Assembly: GCA_002449955.1 (NCBI GenBank)
Contig: DJYD01000046.1
Location: 1-64,000 of the forward strand
Reading direction: 5' to 3'
Origin: Lachnospiraceae bacterium UBA6987
GTDB lineage: Bacteria; Bacillota; Clostridia; Lachnospirales; Lachnospiraceae
DNA: 64,000 nucleotides
How positions within the stretch are numbered: position 1 is the stretch's first letter; every line of letters starts with the position of its first letter. Both the position numbers and the translations under genes were made by a program. This document shows, piece by piece, positions 52,940 to 60,845 of the stretch. The notes under the pieces are model-generated. The model saw only the letters and a program-made list of their open reading frames with translations. It had not been told where the DNA came from and did no database searches.

Positions 52940-52981
52940 TATACGTTGTATAGTATAGCAAACGTTTTGCGATAAGTGCAA
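52940..52981 (-). promoter_or_regulatory. Proximal gntR promoter and inverted-repeat operator
   Basis: On the minus strand TTGCAC (52976-52981), an 18-base spacer and TATACT (52952-52957) form a promoter. TATACGTTGTATA (52940-52952), an inverted repeat of 5-3-5 bases, overlaps the transcription start and suits negative autoregulation by a GntR-type dimer. Confidence 0.6.
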
Positions 52982-53079
52982 TGGATTGTTTTTTGTTTTC
53001 GATAGATTTTTGATGCTTTCTCTATAATTGTTCCACTTGTAAGGCACAATGCTATTTGATCCAATAAACCTTGATTAGG

Positions 53080-53168
53080 AATATAAAAGAAAGTTATAAA
53101 TTTGTCAATAAAAAAATGTATGCAAATTTAAATTTGATATTGCAAAACAATTGTTGTGGTGCTATAGT
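53080..53168. promoter_or_regulatory. Bidirectional promoter, copy 1
   Basis: Plus strand: TTGCAA (53140-53145), 17-base spacer, TATAGT (53163-53168), driving the catabolic operon. Minus strand: TTGACA (53103-53108), 17-base spacer, TATATT (53080-53085), reading toward gntR. The 67 bases 53102-53168 match 63833-63899 without gaps at about 57 positions. The 31 bases between the two -35 boxes include CAAATTTAAATTTG, a perfect 14-bp palindrome, and are the likely operator. Confidence 0.75.
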
Positions 53169-53174
53169 AAAAAA

Positions 53175-53367
53175 CGTAAACAGTTATTGAGCTGAAAAAG
53201 CATGGATCTTGCCGCGTATGAAGTCGTTACTTGCTGGTGCAAGCGATATGGCGGTCGAAGGACAAAGATGATAGTCTCAGCTAGAATGAGGAATACCAAT
53301 ATCGAGTCATATTAATACAGTTTTAACTGTTTATTAAAAATGAGCATGTAAGGAGGAACAATCGAGA
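53175..53367 (+). other. Long leader of the island operon with imperfect hairpin
   Basis: About 190 bases separate the likely start site and the first gene. Bases 53211-53254 can form an imperfect hairpin: CCGCGTAT with ATATGGCGG, TCG with CGA, and CTTGC with GCAAG around TGGT. CTCA/TGAG and ACAGT/ACTGT small stems follow near 53278 and 53318. The same stretch has an open frame of 37 codons (ATG 53202, TAA 53315) without a good ribosome site. Either a regulatory leader, a small peptide or neither is possible. Confidence 0.35.
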
Positions 53368-54027
53368 GTGAATAAGAAGGTGGTTATCTTTCACACAACT
53401 TTTGGAACTGTCTCGCCGGTTGAAAAGGCTTTTAAAAGACATTTTCCGGAAGTCCAGTTGATTTCGTTGGCTGAAGATGGTGTTCTGCCTGAGGTAATTG
53501 CCAATAACGGAGTACCGACTCCTGCAATCATAAAGCGATTGATTGGATATGCTGGAATGGCACAGGAAGTGGGAGCATCGGTATTTGTATGTGTCTGCAC
53601 TACTCTTGGTATGGCGATGCGGGATGCGCAGAAAGCGCTTTCTATCCCTTTGGTCATGATTGACGCTGCAATGTTGCGCAAGGCGGTGACACTTGGTAAC
53701 CGTATAGCATTGTTGATTACTTTTCCTCCTACTGAACGCGCATCGCTGGCTGCCGCAAAGGAGTTCGCAAAAGAAGCAGGTCGAGAAAATGTTTTGATTG
53801 ACATTATCACGGTAGAAGGTGCTCGCGAAGCAATGATGCAAGGCGATTTGGCAACGCATGACCGATTAATTGCCGAAACCGCCCATAAAGCCGCGCTGGA
53901 TCATGATGTTATTGCCTTTGCACAGGTCAGCATGTTAGACGCGGCCAATCTTTGTAGGGATTTGAAAGTTCCGATTTTGACAAGTCTGGAAGATGGTATC
54001 AAGCAGTTGGAGGAATATTTGGCATGA
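53368..54027 (+). CDS. Aspartate/glutamate/hydantoin racemase-fold protein
   Basis: Predicted 219-residue enzyme of the Asp/Glu racemase superfamily (racemases, maleate isomerase, arylmalonate decarboxylase). The first catalytic cysteine fits C77 in VCVCTTLG. The position of the second, usually a Cys in the C-terminal half, reads FAQVSML here, so a two-base racemase mechanism is doubtful. One-cysteine relatives decarboxylate or isomerise. GTG start with AAGGAGG 11 bases upstream. It overlaps the next start (ATGA). It is the first gene of the catabolic operon and may act on a small dicarboxylate. Confidence 0.8.
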   Translation: MNKKVVIFHTTFGTVSPVEKAFKRHFPEVQLISLAEDGVLPEVIANNGVPTPAIIKRLIGYAGMAQEVGASVFVCVCTTLGMAMRDAQKALSIPLVMIDAAMLRKAVTLGNRIALLITFPPTERASLAAAKEFAKEAGRENVLIDIITVEGAREAMMQGDLATHDRLIAETAHKAALDHDVIAFAQVSMLDAANLCRDLKVPILTSLEDGIKQLEEYLA

Positions 54028-55223
54028 GTAGGAAAAAAGACCTGACGGTGACAAAGGTTGAGGCAATGGTGCTGAGGTATCAGTATGAAAAGGGAATTGC
54101 CGATGCACAAAACTTCTTTTCTGCACGTAGTGCTGTGATCGTACAGGTACATACTGCTTGCGGGATAACTGGGATCGGAGAATCTGCGTCCTTTGGAGGT
54201 CCTGCAGAAACCACGAAGTATATCATTGAACATGAGCTTGCTCCTATTGTTATCGGAGAAGATGCATCATCAGTCAGTCGGATTTGGCAAAAAATGTTTG
54301 ACCGGACAAGGCAACATGGACGCAGTGGTGTAATTATGGCAGCCATGAGCGGAATTGATATCGCACTGTGGGACGTTGTGGGAAAGCATGCGGACTTGCC
54401 TGTTTATAAACTTTTCGGTGGCTATACAGACAAAGTGGTTCCTTATGCTAGCTCGGGGTTCTATTCTCCTGGTAAAACTGCATCAGATATCGCCGAGGAA
54501 TGCCGCAGCTACTTCAAACGTGGATTCAAATATGCAAAAATTAAAATTGGACGCAACCCAGAGATGCTCTTGACGCCTTTGCACAATATGGCTTATGCGG
54601 AAGAATGCCAGTATTCTGTGGAAGAGGATTTGGCCCGAGTAGAAGCGTGCTGCAATGTGGCAAAAGAATACGGCGCCCGGATCATGGTGGATGCCAACAA
54701 CACACTGACCACATACAGCGCGATTCAGATCGGAAAGAAGCTGGAAGAACTAAATGTCTTCTGGTTTGAAGAGCCGGTTCATGTTGACAATATAAATGGA
54801 TCTGCAGAGGTTGCCGATGCCCTGTCTATGCCGGTCTCTGGATATGAATCAGAAATTGGAGCTTACCGTTTCCGAGAGTTAATTGATCGCAAGGCAGTGG
54901 ACATTGTTCAGCCTGATGTAATATGGAGCGGCGGCTTTACGGAATGCAAACGAATTGCAAGCTATGCAGCCATGCATAATTTACCGTGTAATCCACATGT
55001 TTTCTCATCTGGAATCAGCCTGGCAGCCAATTTGCATTTTCTTGCGTCGCTTTCTAATGGAGGACTGCTTGAAATGGATCAGAATTATTATCCGCTCCGG
55101 GACGATCTGTTAACGCAAAAGATCGATATTGCAGAAGACGGATTCGTATATGTTCCTCAGGGACCCGGATTAGGTGTGGAGCTGAACCCGGATACAGTCG
55201 CCAAATATTTGGTTAACTCATAA
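54024..55223 (+). CDS. Enolase-superfamily dehydratase (mandelate racemase type)
   Basis: Predicted 399-residue Mg-dependent enzyme that removes the alpha proton of a carboxylate, most often to dehydrate an acid sugar. KIKIG gives K172-x-K174; metal ligands are D223 (MVDANN), E249 (FEEPV) and E275 (YESE). D298 (VQPDV) and H325 (NPHVF) form the Asp-His dyad. Spacings E-E 26 and D-H 27 equal those of mandelate racemase (221/247 and 270/297). The start overlaps the previous stop. All catalytic groups are present. The exact sugar acid cannot be read from sequence. Confidence 0.92.
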   Translation: MSRKKDLTVTKVEAMVLRYQYEKGIADAQNFFSARSAVIVQVHTACGITGIGESASFGGPAETTKYIIEHELAPIVIGEDASSVSRIWQKMFDRTRQHGRSGVIMAAMSGIDIALWDVVGKHADLPVYKLFGGYTDKVVPYASSGFYSPGKTASDIAEECRSYFKRGFKYAKIKIGRNPEMLLTPLHNMAYAEECQYSVEEDLARVEACCNVAKEYGARIMVDANNTLTTYSAIQIGKKLEELNVFWFEEPVHVDNINGSAEVADALSMPVSGYESEIGAYRFRELIDRKAVDIVQPDVIWSGGFTECKRIASYAAMHNLPCNPHVFSSGISLAANLHFLASLSNGGLLEMDQNYYPLRDDLLTQKIDIAEDGFVYVPQGPGLGVELNPDTVAKYLVNS

Positions 55224-55278
55224 TGTGCATTAAAATATTACTCATAAATGAACTTAAATGAAGGAGGAAATGTAAAAA

Positions 55279-56298
55279 ATGATTATGAGAACACTTGGCA
55301 GAACAGGTATGTCTGTATCTGCATTAGGACTTGGTGGTTTTCAGTTTACTGCTCAATTTGGTGTATCGCCTCAGGAGGCGGATAATATTATTGATTATGC
55401 TGTCGATCATGGGATCAATCTCATTGACACTGCGCAGATTTATGGTGCAGGCGAAGGTGAAGCCATAATTGGCCGTGCATTGGAACGTCATAAAAACAAT
55501 AAACCCTATATTTGCGCAAAAGTCGGGCATTTTGAGCATGCTGGCATTCTTGCCTTCAATCATGACAAAGCGATGCAGGCTTATCAGGATCCTGATGAAA
55601 TTATGCGGACGCTTAAGCATTCGTTGTGGCTTCTTCGTGAAGATCATTTCGATATTATGATGATTCATGAAATCGAGAGGGAATGGAAAGTGAATTTCCC
55701 CTCCGGTGACTGTGTCGTCCTTGAAGTTCTGGAAGACCTGAAAAAACAAGGTGTAGTGAAAGCAATCGGAGCATCTTCATGGGATAGCGTAACCCTCTCG
55801 AAGATGATCCGTACCGACCGTATCGATGTGGTATTAATTGCTGGAGGCATTAGTTTGCTGACAAGGGGAATGTTTGATGAACTGGTGCCTGCAGCCAAAG
55901 AACATAATGTTGGAGTTATTGTTGGAGGAATATTAGGCCAGAATACTCCTGGCTTGGTTGTTAAAAACCGTGATGCCCTTATTCCGTTTAAAGAATCTGA
56001 TGATACGAAACTGAATGTTTTAGCACATAAGCTGGAAGGCCTCTATGACCTTGCGGACGAATTAGATCTCAGCATGGTACAGCTTGCGGAAAGATATGCG
56101 CTTTCGTTCCCTGATATCCATTCTGTGACTATGGGAGCAAGAGAAGTTGCCCATGTCATGGATAATATCCGTTCTGCCGAAATGGGACCGTTACCGGAAG
56201 ATGCAATTACAAGAATCAATCAGATTCAGGATGCAGGCGATACATTTGATTTCAGCACAATCGTCCATAAGAGAATGGAAAACCTGGTCAACAAATAA
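55279..56298 (+). CDS. Aldo/keto reductase
   Basis: Predicted 339-residue NAD(P)H-dependent oxidoreductase with a TIM barrel. MRTLGRTGMSVSALGLGG is the usual N terminus. NLIDTAQIYGAGEGE near 52 includes the Asp and the catalytic Tyr, ICAKVGH near 78 holds the catalytic Lys, and MMIHE near 126 replaces the more common catalytic His site. It would reduce or oxidise a carbonyl of a pathway intermediate. AAGGAGG lies 12 bases before the ATG; a second ATG two codons later is possible. It belongs to the plus-strand operon, 55 bases after the dehydratase. Confidence 0.88.
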   Translation: MIMRTLGRTGMSVSALGLGGFQFTAQFGVSPQEADNIIDYAVDHGINLIDTAQIYGAGEGEAIIGRALERHKNNKPYICAKVGHFEHAGILAFNHDKAMQAYQDPDEIMRTLKHSLWLLREDHFDIMMIHEIEREWKVNFPSGDCVVLEVLEDLKKQGVVKAIGASSWDSVTLSKMIRTDRIDVVLIAGGISLLTRGMFDELVPAAKEHNVGVIVGGILGQNTPGLVVKNRDALIPFKESDDTKLNVLAHKLEGLYDLADELDLSMVQLAERYALSFPDIHSVTMGAREVAHVMDNIRSAEMGPLPEDAITRINQIQDAGDTFDFSTIVHKRMENLVNK

Positions 56299-56322
56299 GA
56301 CAGAAGAGAAAGGAAAGTTACT

Positions 56323-56961
56323 ATGAGTGTGAAAACCATTCCAAACGGTCAGCCGTTTTTTACCATTCGCTACATTGAAAATGAAAAGGATTATCGAATT
56401 GAACCCTTTAGCATTCTGATTAATATGGCGATTGAATCTAAAGCGAATATTATGATTGACAATATTCCCCAAGCGCCTCTGCACGGAGCAATTGTCGGAA
56501 ATATTACAATTCCGGAAATTGAGAAGGCTATCCTTATTGAGGACTATGCAAAATATACGAAGGAACCTGATTTCTTCGATAAGGTAAAGGAAACATGGCC
56601 TCGCATGTATACGATCCGGCCGGAAGAGCGCTTCCGTGATGCGCAAATGTATGTGGCACAAGGTGATGCACATATCACACCGCATATTGAACTTGGCGTG
56701 TGTTGCGTTATGGGCGCGAACTATTCAACCGGTCTACACAAAACACATCCCAGAAATATCGATGAATATCATGTGCAGATTGCGGGTATTGGCAAAATGC
56801 AGAAGTTTTATGAAAATGATGTCAATACAATGTATCAGGACATTTATATGGCTCCTGGTATTGTACATGAAACAATCTTTGATGCAAATGGAGTTTATCC
56901 GTGGCATCAGTATAAAACTGTAACTGACGTTGTTTTTATGGGCATTAAGATTGATCGGTGA
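56323..56961 (+). CDS. Cupin-fold protein
   Basis: Predicted 212-residue protein. HKTHPRNIDEYHVQIAG and, 35 residues later, MAPGIVHET match the two cupin motifs, with two or three His and one Glu as metal ligands. Cupins of similar size serve as isomerases, epimerases or dioxygenases on sugars and carboxylates. Since the host is anaerobic, a sugar isomerase or epimerase role is more likely than oxygenation. AGAAAGGAA precedes the ATG. It is in the same operon between the aldo/keto reductase and TRAP genes. The precise reaction is unknown. Confidence 0.7.
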   Translation: MSVKTIPNGQPFFTIRYIENEKDYRIEPFSILINMAIESKANIMIDNIPQAPLHGAIVGNITIPEIEKAILIEDYAKYTKEPDFFDKVKETWPRMYTIRPEERFRDAQMYVAQGDAHITPHIELGVCCVMGANYSTGLHKTHPRNIDEYHVQIAGIGKMQKFYENDVNTMYQDIYMAPGIVHETIFDANGVYPWHQYKTVTDVVFMGIKIDR

Positions 56962-57031
56962 GTATCCCTGCATGAGTGCAGGTTCCTCAATTAATACACA
57001 AAGCCAACAAAAAACGAAAGGAAAAATCAAA

Positions 57032-58078
57032 ATGAAAAAGACAGTAGCACTTGTCCTCTCCGCCATTATGTGCCTGACACTCTTCGCAGGCTGCGGCAAG
57101 GAAACGCCCTCATCCACTCCTGCAGCAAGTCAGGGATCTGAAGCTCCGACGACAACGAAAGCACCATCTGCTGACAAGCTTACCCTTAAGCTTGACTCGG
57201 GCTTTACGGCTGGCACAGTGTTGGCTGAGATCCCGCAGGAAATTATTAAGCGGGTGACGGAAGCCTCCAATGGAACCATCGAAATCCAGGATTTTCCTCA
57301 GGATGCTCTGGGAACATCGCCTGAACGTGCACCTATGCTAATGGCGGGTGAACTTGATATTTCGGTTCATGCCTTGTCAGTCTTTGACCAGTACAATCCG
57401 AAGCAGACGATCTTAAATGCATTCTTTATGTTTGAAAGCTGGGATCATTACAAGGCCTGCCAGGAAACGGATATTTATAAGGGTATCATTTCCGATCTTG
57501 AAAAAGCTATCCATGCCACCGTGGTATCTGACGTGTACCTTGGCAGACGCAACATGCTCTCCAAGAAGCCGATTGAATCCTTGGAAAGCCTTAAGGGTAT
57601 GAAGTTCCGCGTTCCCAATGAACCGATGCCGATTGCTGCAATTAAAGCCCTTGGTGCTGCTGCTACACCTATTGTTGGACCTGAAGTCTATACTGCATTG
57701 CAGAATGGCACTGCTGAGGCCACAGAAAGCCCTGCTGCTGAAATTGTGAATCGTGCATTCTATGAAATTTGTAATTACCTGACCTTTACTGCTCACCAGT
57801 ATCAGACATACTGCTTCTTCATCTCTGATGCTGCAAAAGCCCGTATGACGGAAGATCAGTACAATTTGATTACAAAAGTCATTAAAGAAGTCTGTGATGA
57901 GTACACCGTCAAGCAGCAGGCCTCTGAAGCTGAAGCCGAGAAGTTCCTTCGTGAGAAGTGCACCTGCTTCGATATCGACCTGACTGAAATGCGCAATGCC
58001 GTACAGTCCATCTACGATGATTATGATGATGTTTGGGGTGATGGCGCATGGGAAGCCTTTAAAGCTCTTGCCAAATAA
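57032..58078 (+). CDS. dctP: TRAP transporter solute-binding protein (DctP-type)
   Basis: Predicted 348-residue lipoprotein that captures a carboxylate outside the cell. The signal peptide ends at LFAGC (C20), followed by a Ser/Thr-rich linker. The DctP core contains LKLDSGFTAGTVL, YLGRRNMLSKKPIES and LKGMKFRVPNEPM near residue 190, where the family Arg binds the substrate carboxylate, and GTAEATESPAAEI near 227. A-rich GAAAGGAA precedes the ATG at 57032. The permease genes follow after a strong hairpin, giving the usual three-part TRAP system. Confidence 0.92.
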   Translation: MKKTVALVLSAIMCLTLFAGCGKETPSSTPAASQGSEAPTTTKAPSADKLTLKLDSGFTAGTVLAEIPQEIIKRVTEASNGTIEIQDFPQDALGTSPERAPMLMAGELDISVHALSVFDQYNPKQTILNAFFMFESWDHYKACQETDIYKGIISDLEKAIHATVVSDVYLGRRNMLSKKPIESLESLKGMKFRVPNEPMPIAAIKALGAAATPIVGPEVYTALQNGTAEATESPAAEIVNRAFYEICNYLTFTAHQYQTYCFFISDAAKARMTEDQYNLITKVIKEVCDEYTVKQQASEAEAEKFLREKCTCFDIDLTEMRNAVQSIYDDYDDVWGDGAWEAFKALAK

Positions 58079-58095
58079 ATTATTTGGTTCTGAGC

Positions 58096-58132
58096 CTGCG
58101 GCGGCAGTGGTAACTGCTGCCGCCGCAGATTT
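58096..58132 (+). terminator. Strong intercistronic hairpin between dctP and dctQ
   Basis: CTGCGGCGGCAG pairs perfectly with CTGCCGCCGCAG (12 bp) around a 9-base loop, then ATTTTCT. With a run of only four T, read-through is expected. It may stop part of the transcripts or protect the dctP message so that binding protein exceeds permease. Confidence 0.7.
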
Positions 58133-58167
58133 TCTACCAAGCAACTCATTTGCCAGGAGGTATTAAT

Positions 58168-58722
58168 ATGATGTTAGACAAGTTTCGCCGGTTTGCGAAG
58201 CGATGGGAACAAATCGAGCTTTCGATATTAACGACTCTTTTTGCAATCGCTTTTGTTGTTATCATTATGCAGATCGTGAGCCGGTATATATTTAATAAAC
58301 CGATCATTTGGACCGATGAATTCTCCTCGGCGTTACAGATGTTCATCGCTTTTTTGGCAATCGGCTATGGTGTTCTTTCAAAAAAACATATCAGAACCGG
58401 AGGCTTTATGGGAAAAGCTCCCAAAGCGGTTAAACACATTATTGCGATCCTCTCGGATATTCTTTTTATTTTTGTATGCTATAAACTGCTTACCACAACT
58501 ATTCCGTTTGTGCGTTCTGAATGGAATATTCCGTTTGGAACGTTTCCGCTAGGAAGAGGCAAAATGTTCATTGCTGTTCCGATCGGTTACGGTACATCGA
58601 TTATTTACTTATTGATGGAAATTATTGAGCATATACTTGAATGGATCTCTGAGCAAAAGGTAAAAAGTATAGCAAAAGATCCTGATTCATCCGAAGCGGG
58701 AGGTGCAAGTACATGTCACTAA
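58168..58722 (+). CDS. dctQ: TRAP transporter small permease subunit (DctQ-type)
   Basis: Predicted 184-residue membrane protein with four helices (about 18-40, 50-70, 88-110 and 130-155). The motif SRYIFNKPIIWTDEFSSALQ after the first helix is characteristic of DctQ subunits, which link the binding protein to the large permease. AGGAGG lies seven bases before the ATG at 58168. It overlaps dctM by ten bases, showing coupled synthesis. Confidence 0.9.
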   Translation: MMLDKFRRFAKRWEQIELSILTTLFAIAFVVIIMQIVSRYIFNKPIIWTDEFSSALQMFIAFLAIGYGVLSKKHIRTGGFMGKAPKAVKHIIAILSDILFIFVCYKLLTTTIPFVRSEWNIPFGTFPLGRGKMFIAVPIGYGTSIIYLLMEIIEHILEWISEQKVKSIAKDPDSSEAGGASTCH

Positions 58723-59996
58723 ATATAATTTGGTTATTTGTCATGCTGTTTGGCATGATGGCCTTGGATATTCCGGTTGCCACTTCAATGCTGGTATCTG
58801 CTGTTGTATATATGTTGGCCTTTGATATTCCTATGCTGAGTGCCACAATACAATCCATCTGGAGTCCAATGTCTTCTATTCTTCTTTCAACCGGCTTTTT
58901 CATCCTGGCAGGAAATCTGATGAATAATGGCGGTGTGACAAAGCGTATTTTTAACTTTGCCAATACGTTAGTTGGCTGGGTGCCTGGTGGGTTAGGTCAT
59001 GCCAATGTAGTGGCAAGTGTTATTTTTGCCGGCATGAGCGGTACTGCCGTTGGTGATGCGGGTGGCCTCGGACAGATAGAAGTCAATGCTATGACAGACA
59101 ATGGCTATGATCTTGACTTCTCACTTGCTGTCACCGGCGCCTCGTCGATTCTTGGACCGATTATCCCGCCTAGCGTCCCTATGGTTATGTATGCGCTGGT
59201 TGCTGGCGCTTCGATCGGCAAAATGTTTATGGCAGGTATTATTCCGGGATTGATTTCAGCCGCAGGAATGATGGGCCTTGTTTATTATTTTGCAAAAAAG
59301 AGAAATTATACCAAACTGAAATTTCCGACAGGAAAAGAGTTTTGGCAAAGCTTCCGATATGCTTTCTTCCCGCTGCTTGCTCCGATCATTATACTTGTCT
59401 CCATCTATAGCGGTGTAATCACTCCGTCTGAATCCGCGGTTATTGCAGCTGTTTACGCTATGGTTATTGGTGTCCTCAGCAAAGACCTTAGTATTAAGGC
59501 AATTCCCGGGATTTTTAAAGAATCGTTCCAGCTGTTCGGTTCCATTCTGTATATATTTGTTGCTTCAAAATTTTTCGGCTTTGTGGTTGCCTATGAGCAA
59601 GTGCCCAATTATCTGGCAAAGTTTGTTGTAGATAATATCGGGGATAGTCCGGCTCTGTTTTTCCTCTGCGTGATCGTTATCCTGCTTATTTGCGGGTGCA
59701 TTATGGACAATAATGCGACCATTCTTATTATTACACCGGTATTAGCTCCTGTGGCGGCATCCCTAGGAATTGATCCTATTCACTTTGGCTTGGTCTTTAT
59801 TTTCACCATGATGATCGGCGTTGTAACTCCGCCAGTTGGTATCATTCTTTTTGTGCTGCAGGGCATGTCTGGTATCTCATTTGGCAAACTGTGTCGGGCT
59901 ATCGCACCGTTTATCATTATGCTGATTGCATGTGCATTGTTGTTTGCTCTGGTACCTGCACTGAGCACCTGGCTTCCGAATCTTCTCTTCGGGTGA
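58713..59996 (+). CDS. dctM: TRAP transporter large permease subunit (DctM-type)
   Basis: Predicted 427-residue protein with about twelve membrane segments, which carries out Na+-driven uptake. GLGHANVVASVIFAGMSGTA with VGDAGGLGQIE after it near 90-130, SSILGPIIPPSVPMV near 150 and GCIMDNNATILIITPVLAPV near 325 are DctM hallmarks. GGGAGGT precedes the ATG within dctQ. Together with dctP and dctQ it completes the transporter for the island substrate. Confidence 0.95.
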   Translation: MSLNIIWLFVMLFGMMALDIPVATSMLVSAVVYMLAFDIPMLSATIQSIWSPMSSILLSTGFFILAGNLMNNGGVTKRIFNFANTLVGWVPGGLGHANVVASVIFAGMSGTAVGDAGGLGQIEVNAMTDNGYDLDFSLAVTGASSILGPIIPPSVPMVMYALVAGASIGKMFMAGIIPGLISAAGMMGLVYYFAKKRNYTKLKFPTGKEFWQSFRYAFFPLLAPIIILVSIYSGVITPSESAVIAAVYAMVIGVLSKDLSIKAIPGIFKESFQLFGSILYIFVASKFFGFVVAYEQVPNYLAKFVVDNIGDSPALFFLCVIVILLICGCIMDNNATILIITPVLAPVAASLGIDPIHFGLVFIFTMMIGVVTPPVGIILFVLQGMSGISFGKLCRAIAPFIIMLIACALLFALVPALSTWLPNLLFG

Positions 59997-60047
59997 CGAA
60001 GAAAGAATTGGCGAATACAAATAATTAATAAAGAGAGGTTGACGTAT

Positions 60048-60797
60048 ATGGAACAGATTCAAAAAGAGACGGCAATAATAAGAGAACTTGAAAAGTATTC
60101 TACTTCCACAATAGCAATTTGCATGCAAAGAGGCAAAGACTACCAAAAACGTGCACAACTGTTTGATTCCCGCAAGGACAAATGGTATACAGACGCTTCT
60201 TTGCGTGTACAATCCCCTGAATTCGGTCCACGTGCCGGATATGCTGTAACCATGCGTGTTGGTTTGCCGGTTGAAGGATATGTGCCGCCGACTCGTGCGG
60301 AATTGCTGAAACTGATCGATGCATCACCCAAGCCGGTAGTTCTGGTCATGCAGGTGGATGAACCGGAAGCGATGCGCCTGTCTGACAGTAACTTTGGCGG
60401 TCAGTTCGGTTATCTGTGCAAGCAACTAGGGATGGAATCTCTGGTCAGTGACGGCGCGATCCGTGATATAAAGGAACTGCAGGATTTTGGTATACAGCTT
60501 ATGATTCCCGGGTCTATCGCGGCAACAGCACCGTCTGTTATCTATGAACTGAACGGAACGGTTAATGTAGCCGGCATGGAAGTGTCTGCTGGCGACATTG
60601 TTCATATGGATCTCGACGGCGCGGTGAAAATGCCCAGAGAAGCGGCTGAACAAGTGCTGGCTTGTGCTAAAGTGCTGGAAGAAGAAGAAAAAGCCAGTTA
60701 TGAGCGTATTGATAAAGCACAAACTCTGGATGACTACCTGCAAGTCTTTTATGACATGGGATATGGCCTTAACAAGAAAAAGGATGATGAGCAATAA
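60048..60797 (+). CDS. RraA-like family protein, copy 1 (aldolase candidate)
   Basis: Predicted 249-residue protein of the RraA/HMG-aldolase family, whose catabolic members split 4-hydroxy-2-oxo acids to pyruvate. The conserved FGGQFGYL, DGAIRDIKEL and PGSIAATAPSVIYELNGTV stretch contains the Arg and Asp that bind substrate and metal. An N-terminal coiled region and a Lys/Glu-rich C-terminal tail are extra. The ATG at 60048 follows GAGAGG. The gene directly after is a close paralog, and both follow the TRAP genes, which points to catabolism rather than RNase E inhibition. Confidence 0.8.
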   Translation: MEQIQKETAIIRELEKYSTSTIAICMQRGKDYQKRAQLFDSRKDKWYTDASLRVQSPEFGPRAGYAVTMRVGLPVEGYVPPTRAELLKLIDASPKPVVLVMQVDEPEAMRLSDSNFGGQFGYLCKQLGMESLVSDGAIRDIKELQDFGIQLMIPGSIAATAPSVIYELNGTVNVAGMEVSAGDIVHMDLDGAVKMPREAAEQVLACAKVLEEEEKASYERIDKAQTLDDYLQVFYDMGYGLNKKKDDEQ

Positions 60798-60845
60798 GGG
60801 GAATTGACGAGAATCTATTCGTTGTTACCGGAAAGGATTGTTCAA

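Noticed and set aside
52958..52973. LacI/CcpA-type operator GCAAACGTTTTGC in the gntR promoter spacer
   Set aside because: The palindrome is imperfect and the arms are unequal; no LacI-type gene is in the window.
53169..53182. Catabolite-responsive (cre) site just after the island promoter
   Set aside because: AAAACGTAAAC resembles the core but several consensus positions of the cre palindrome are not met.
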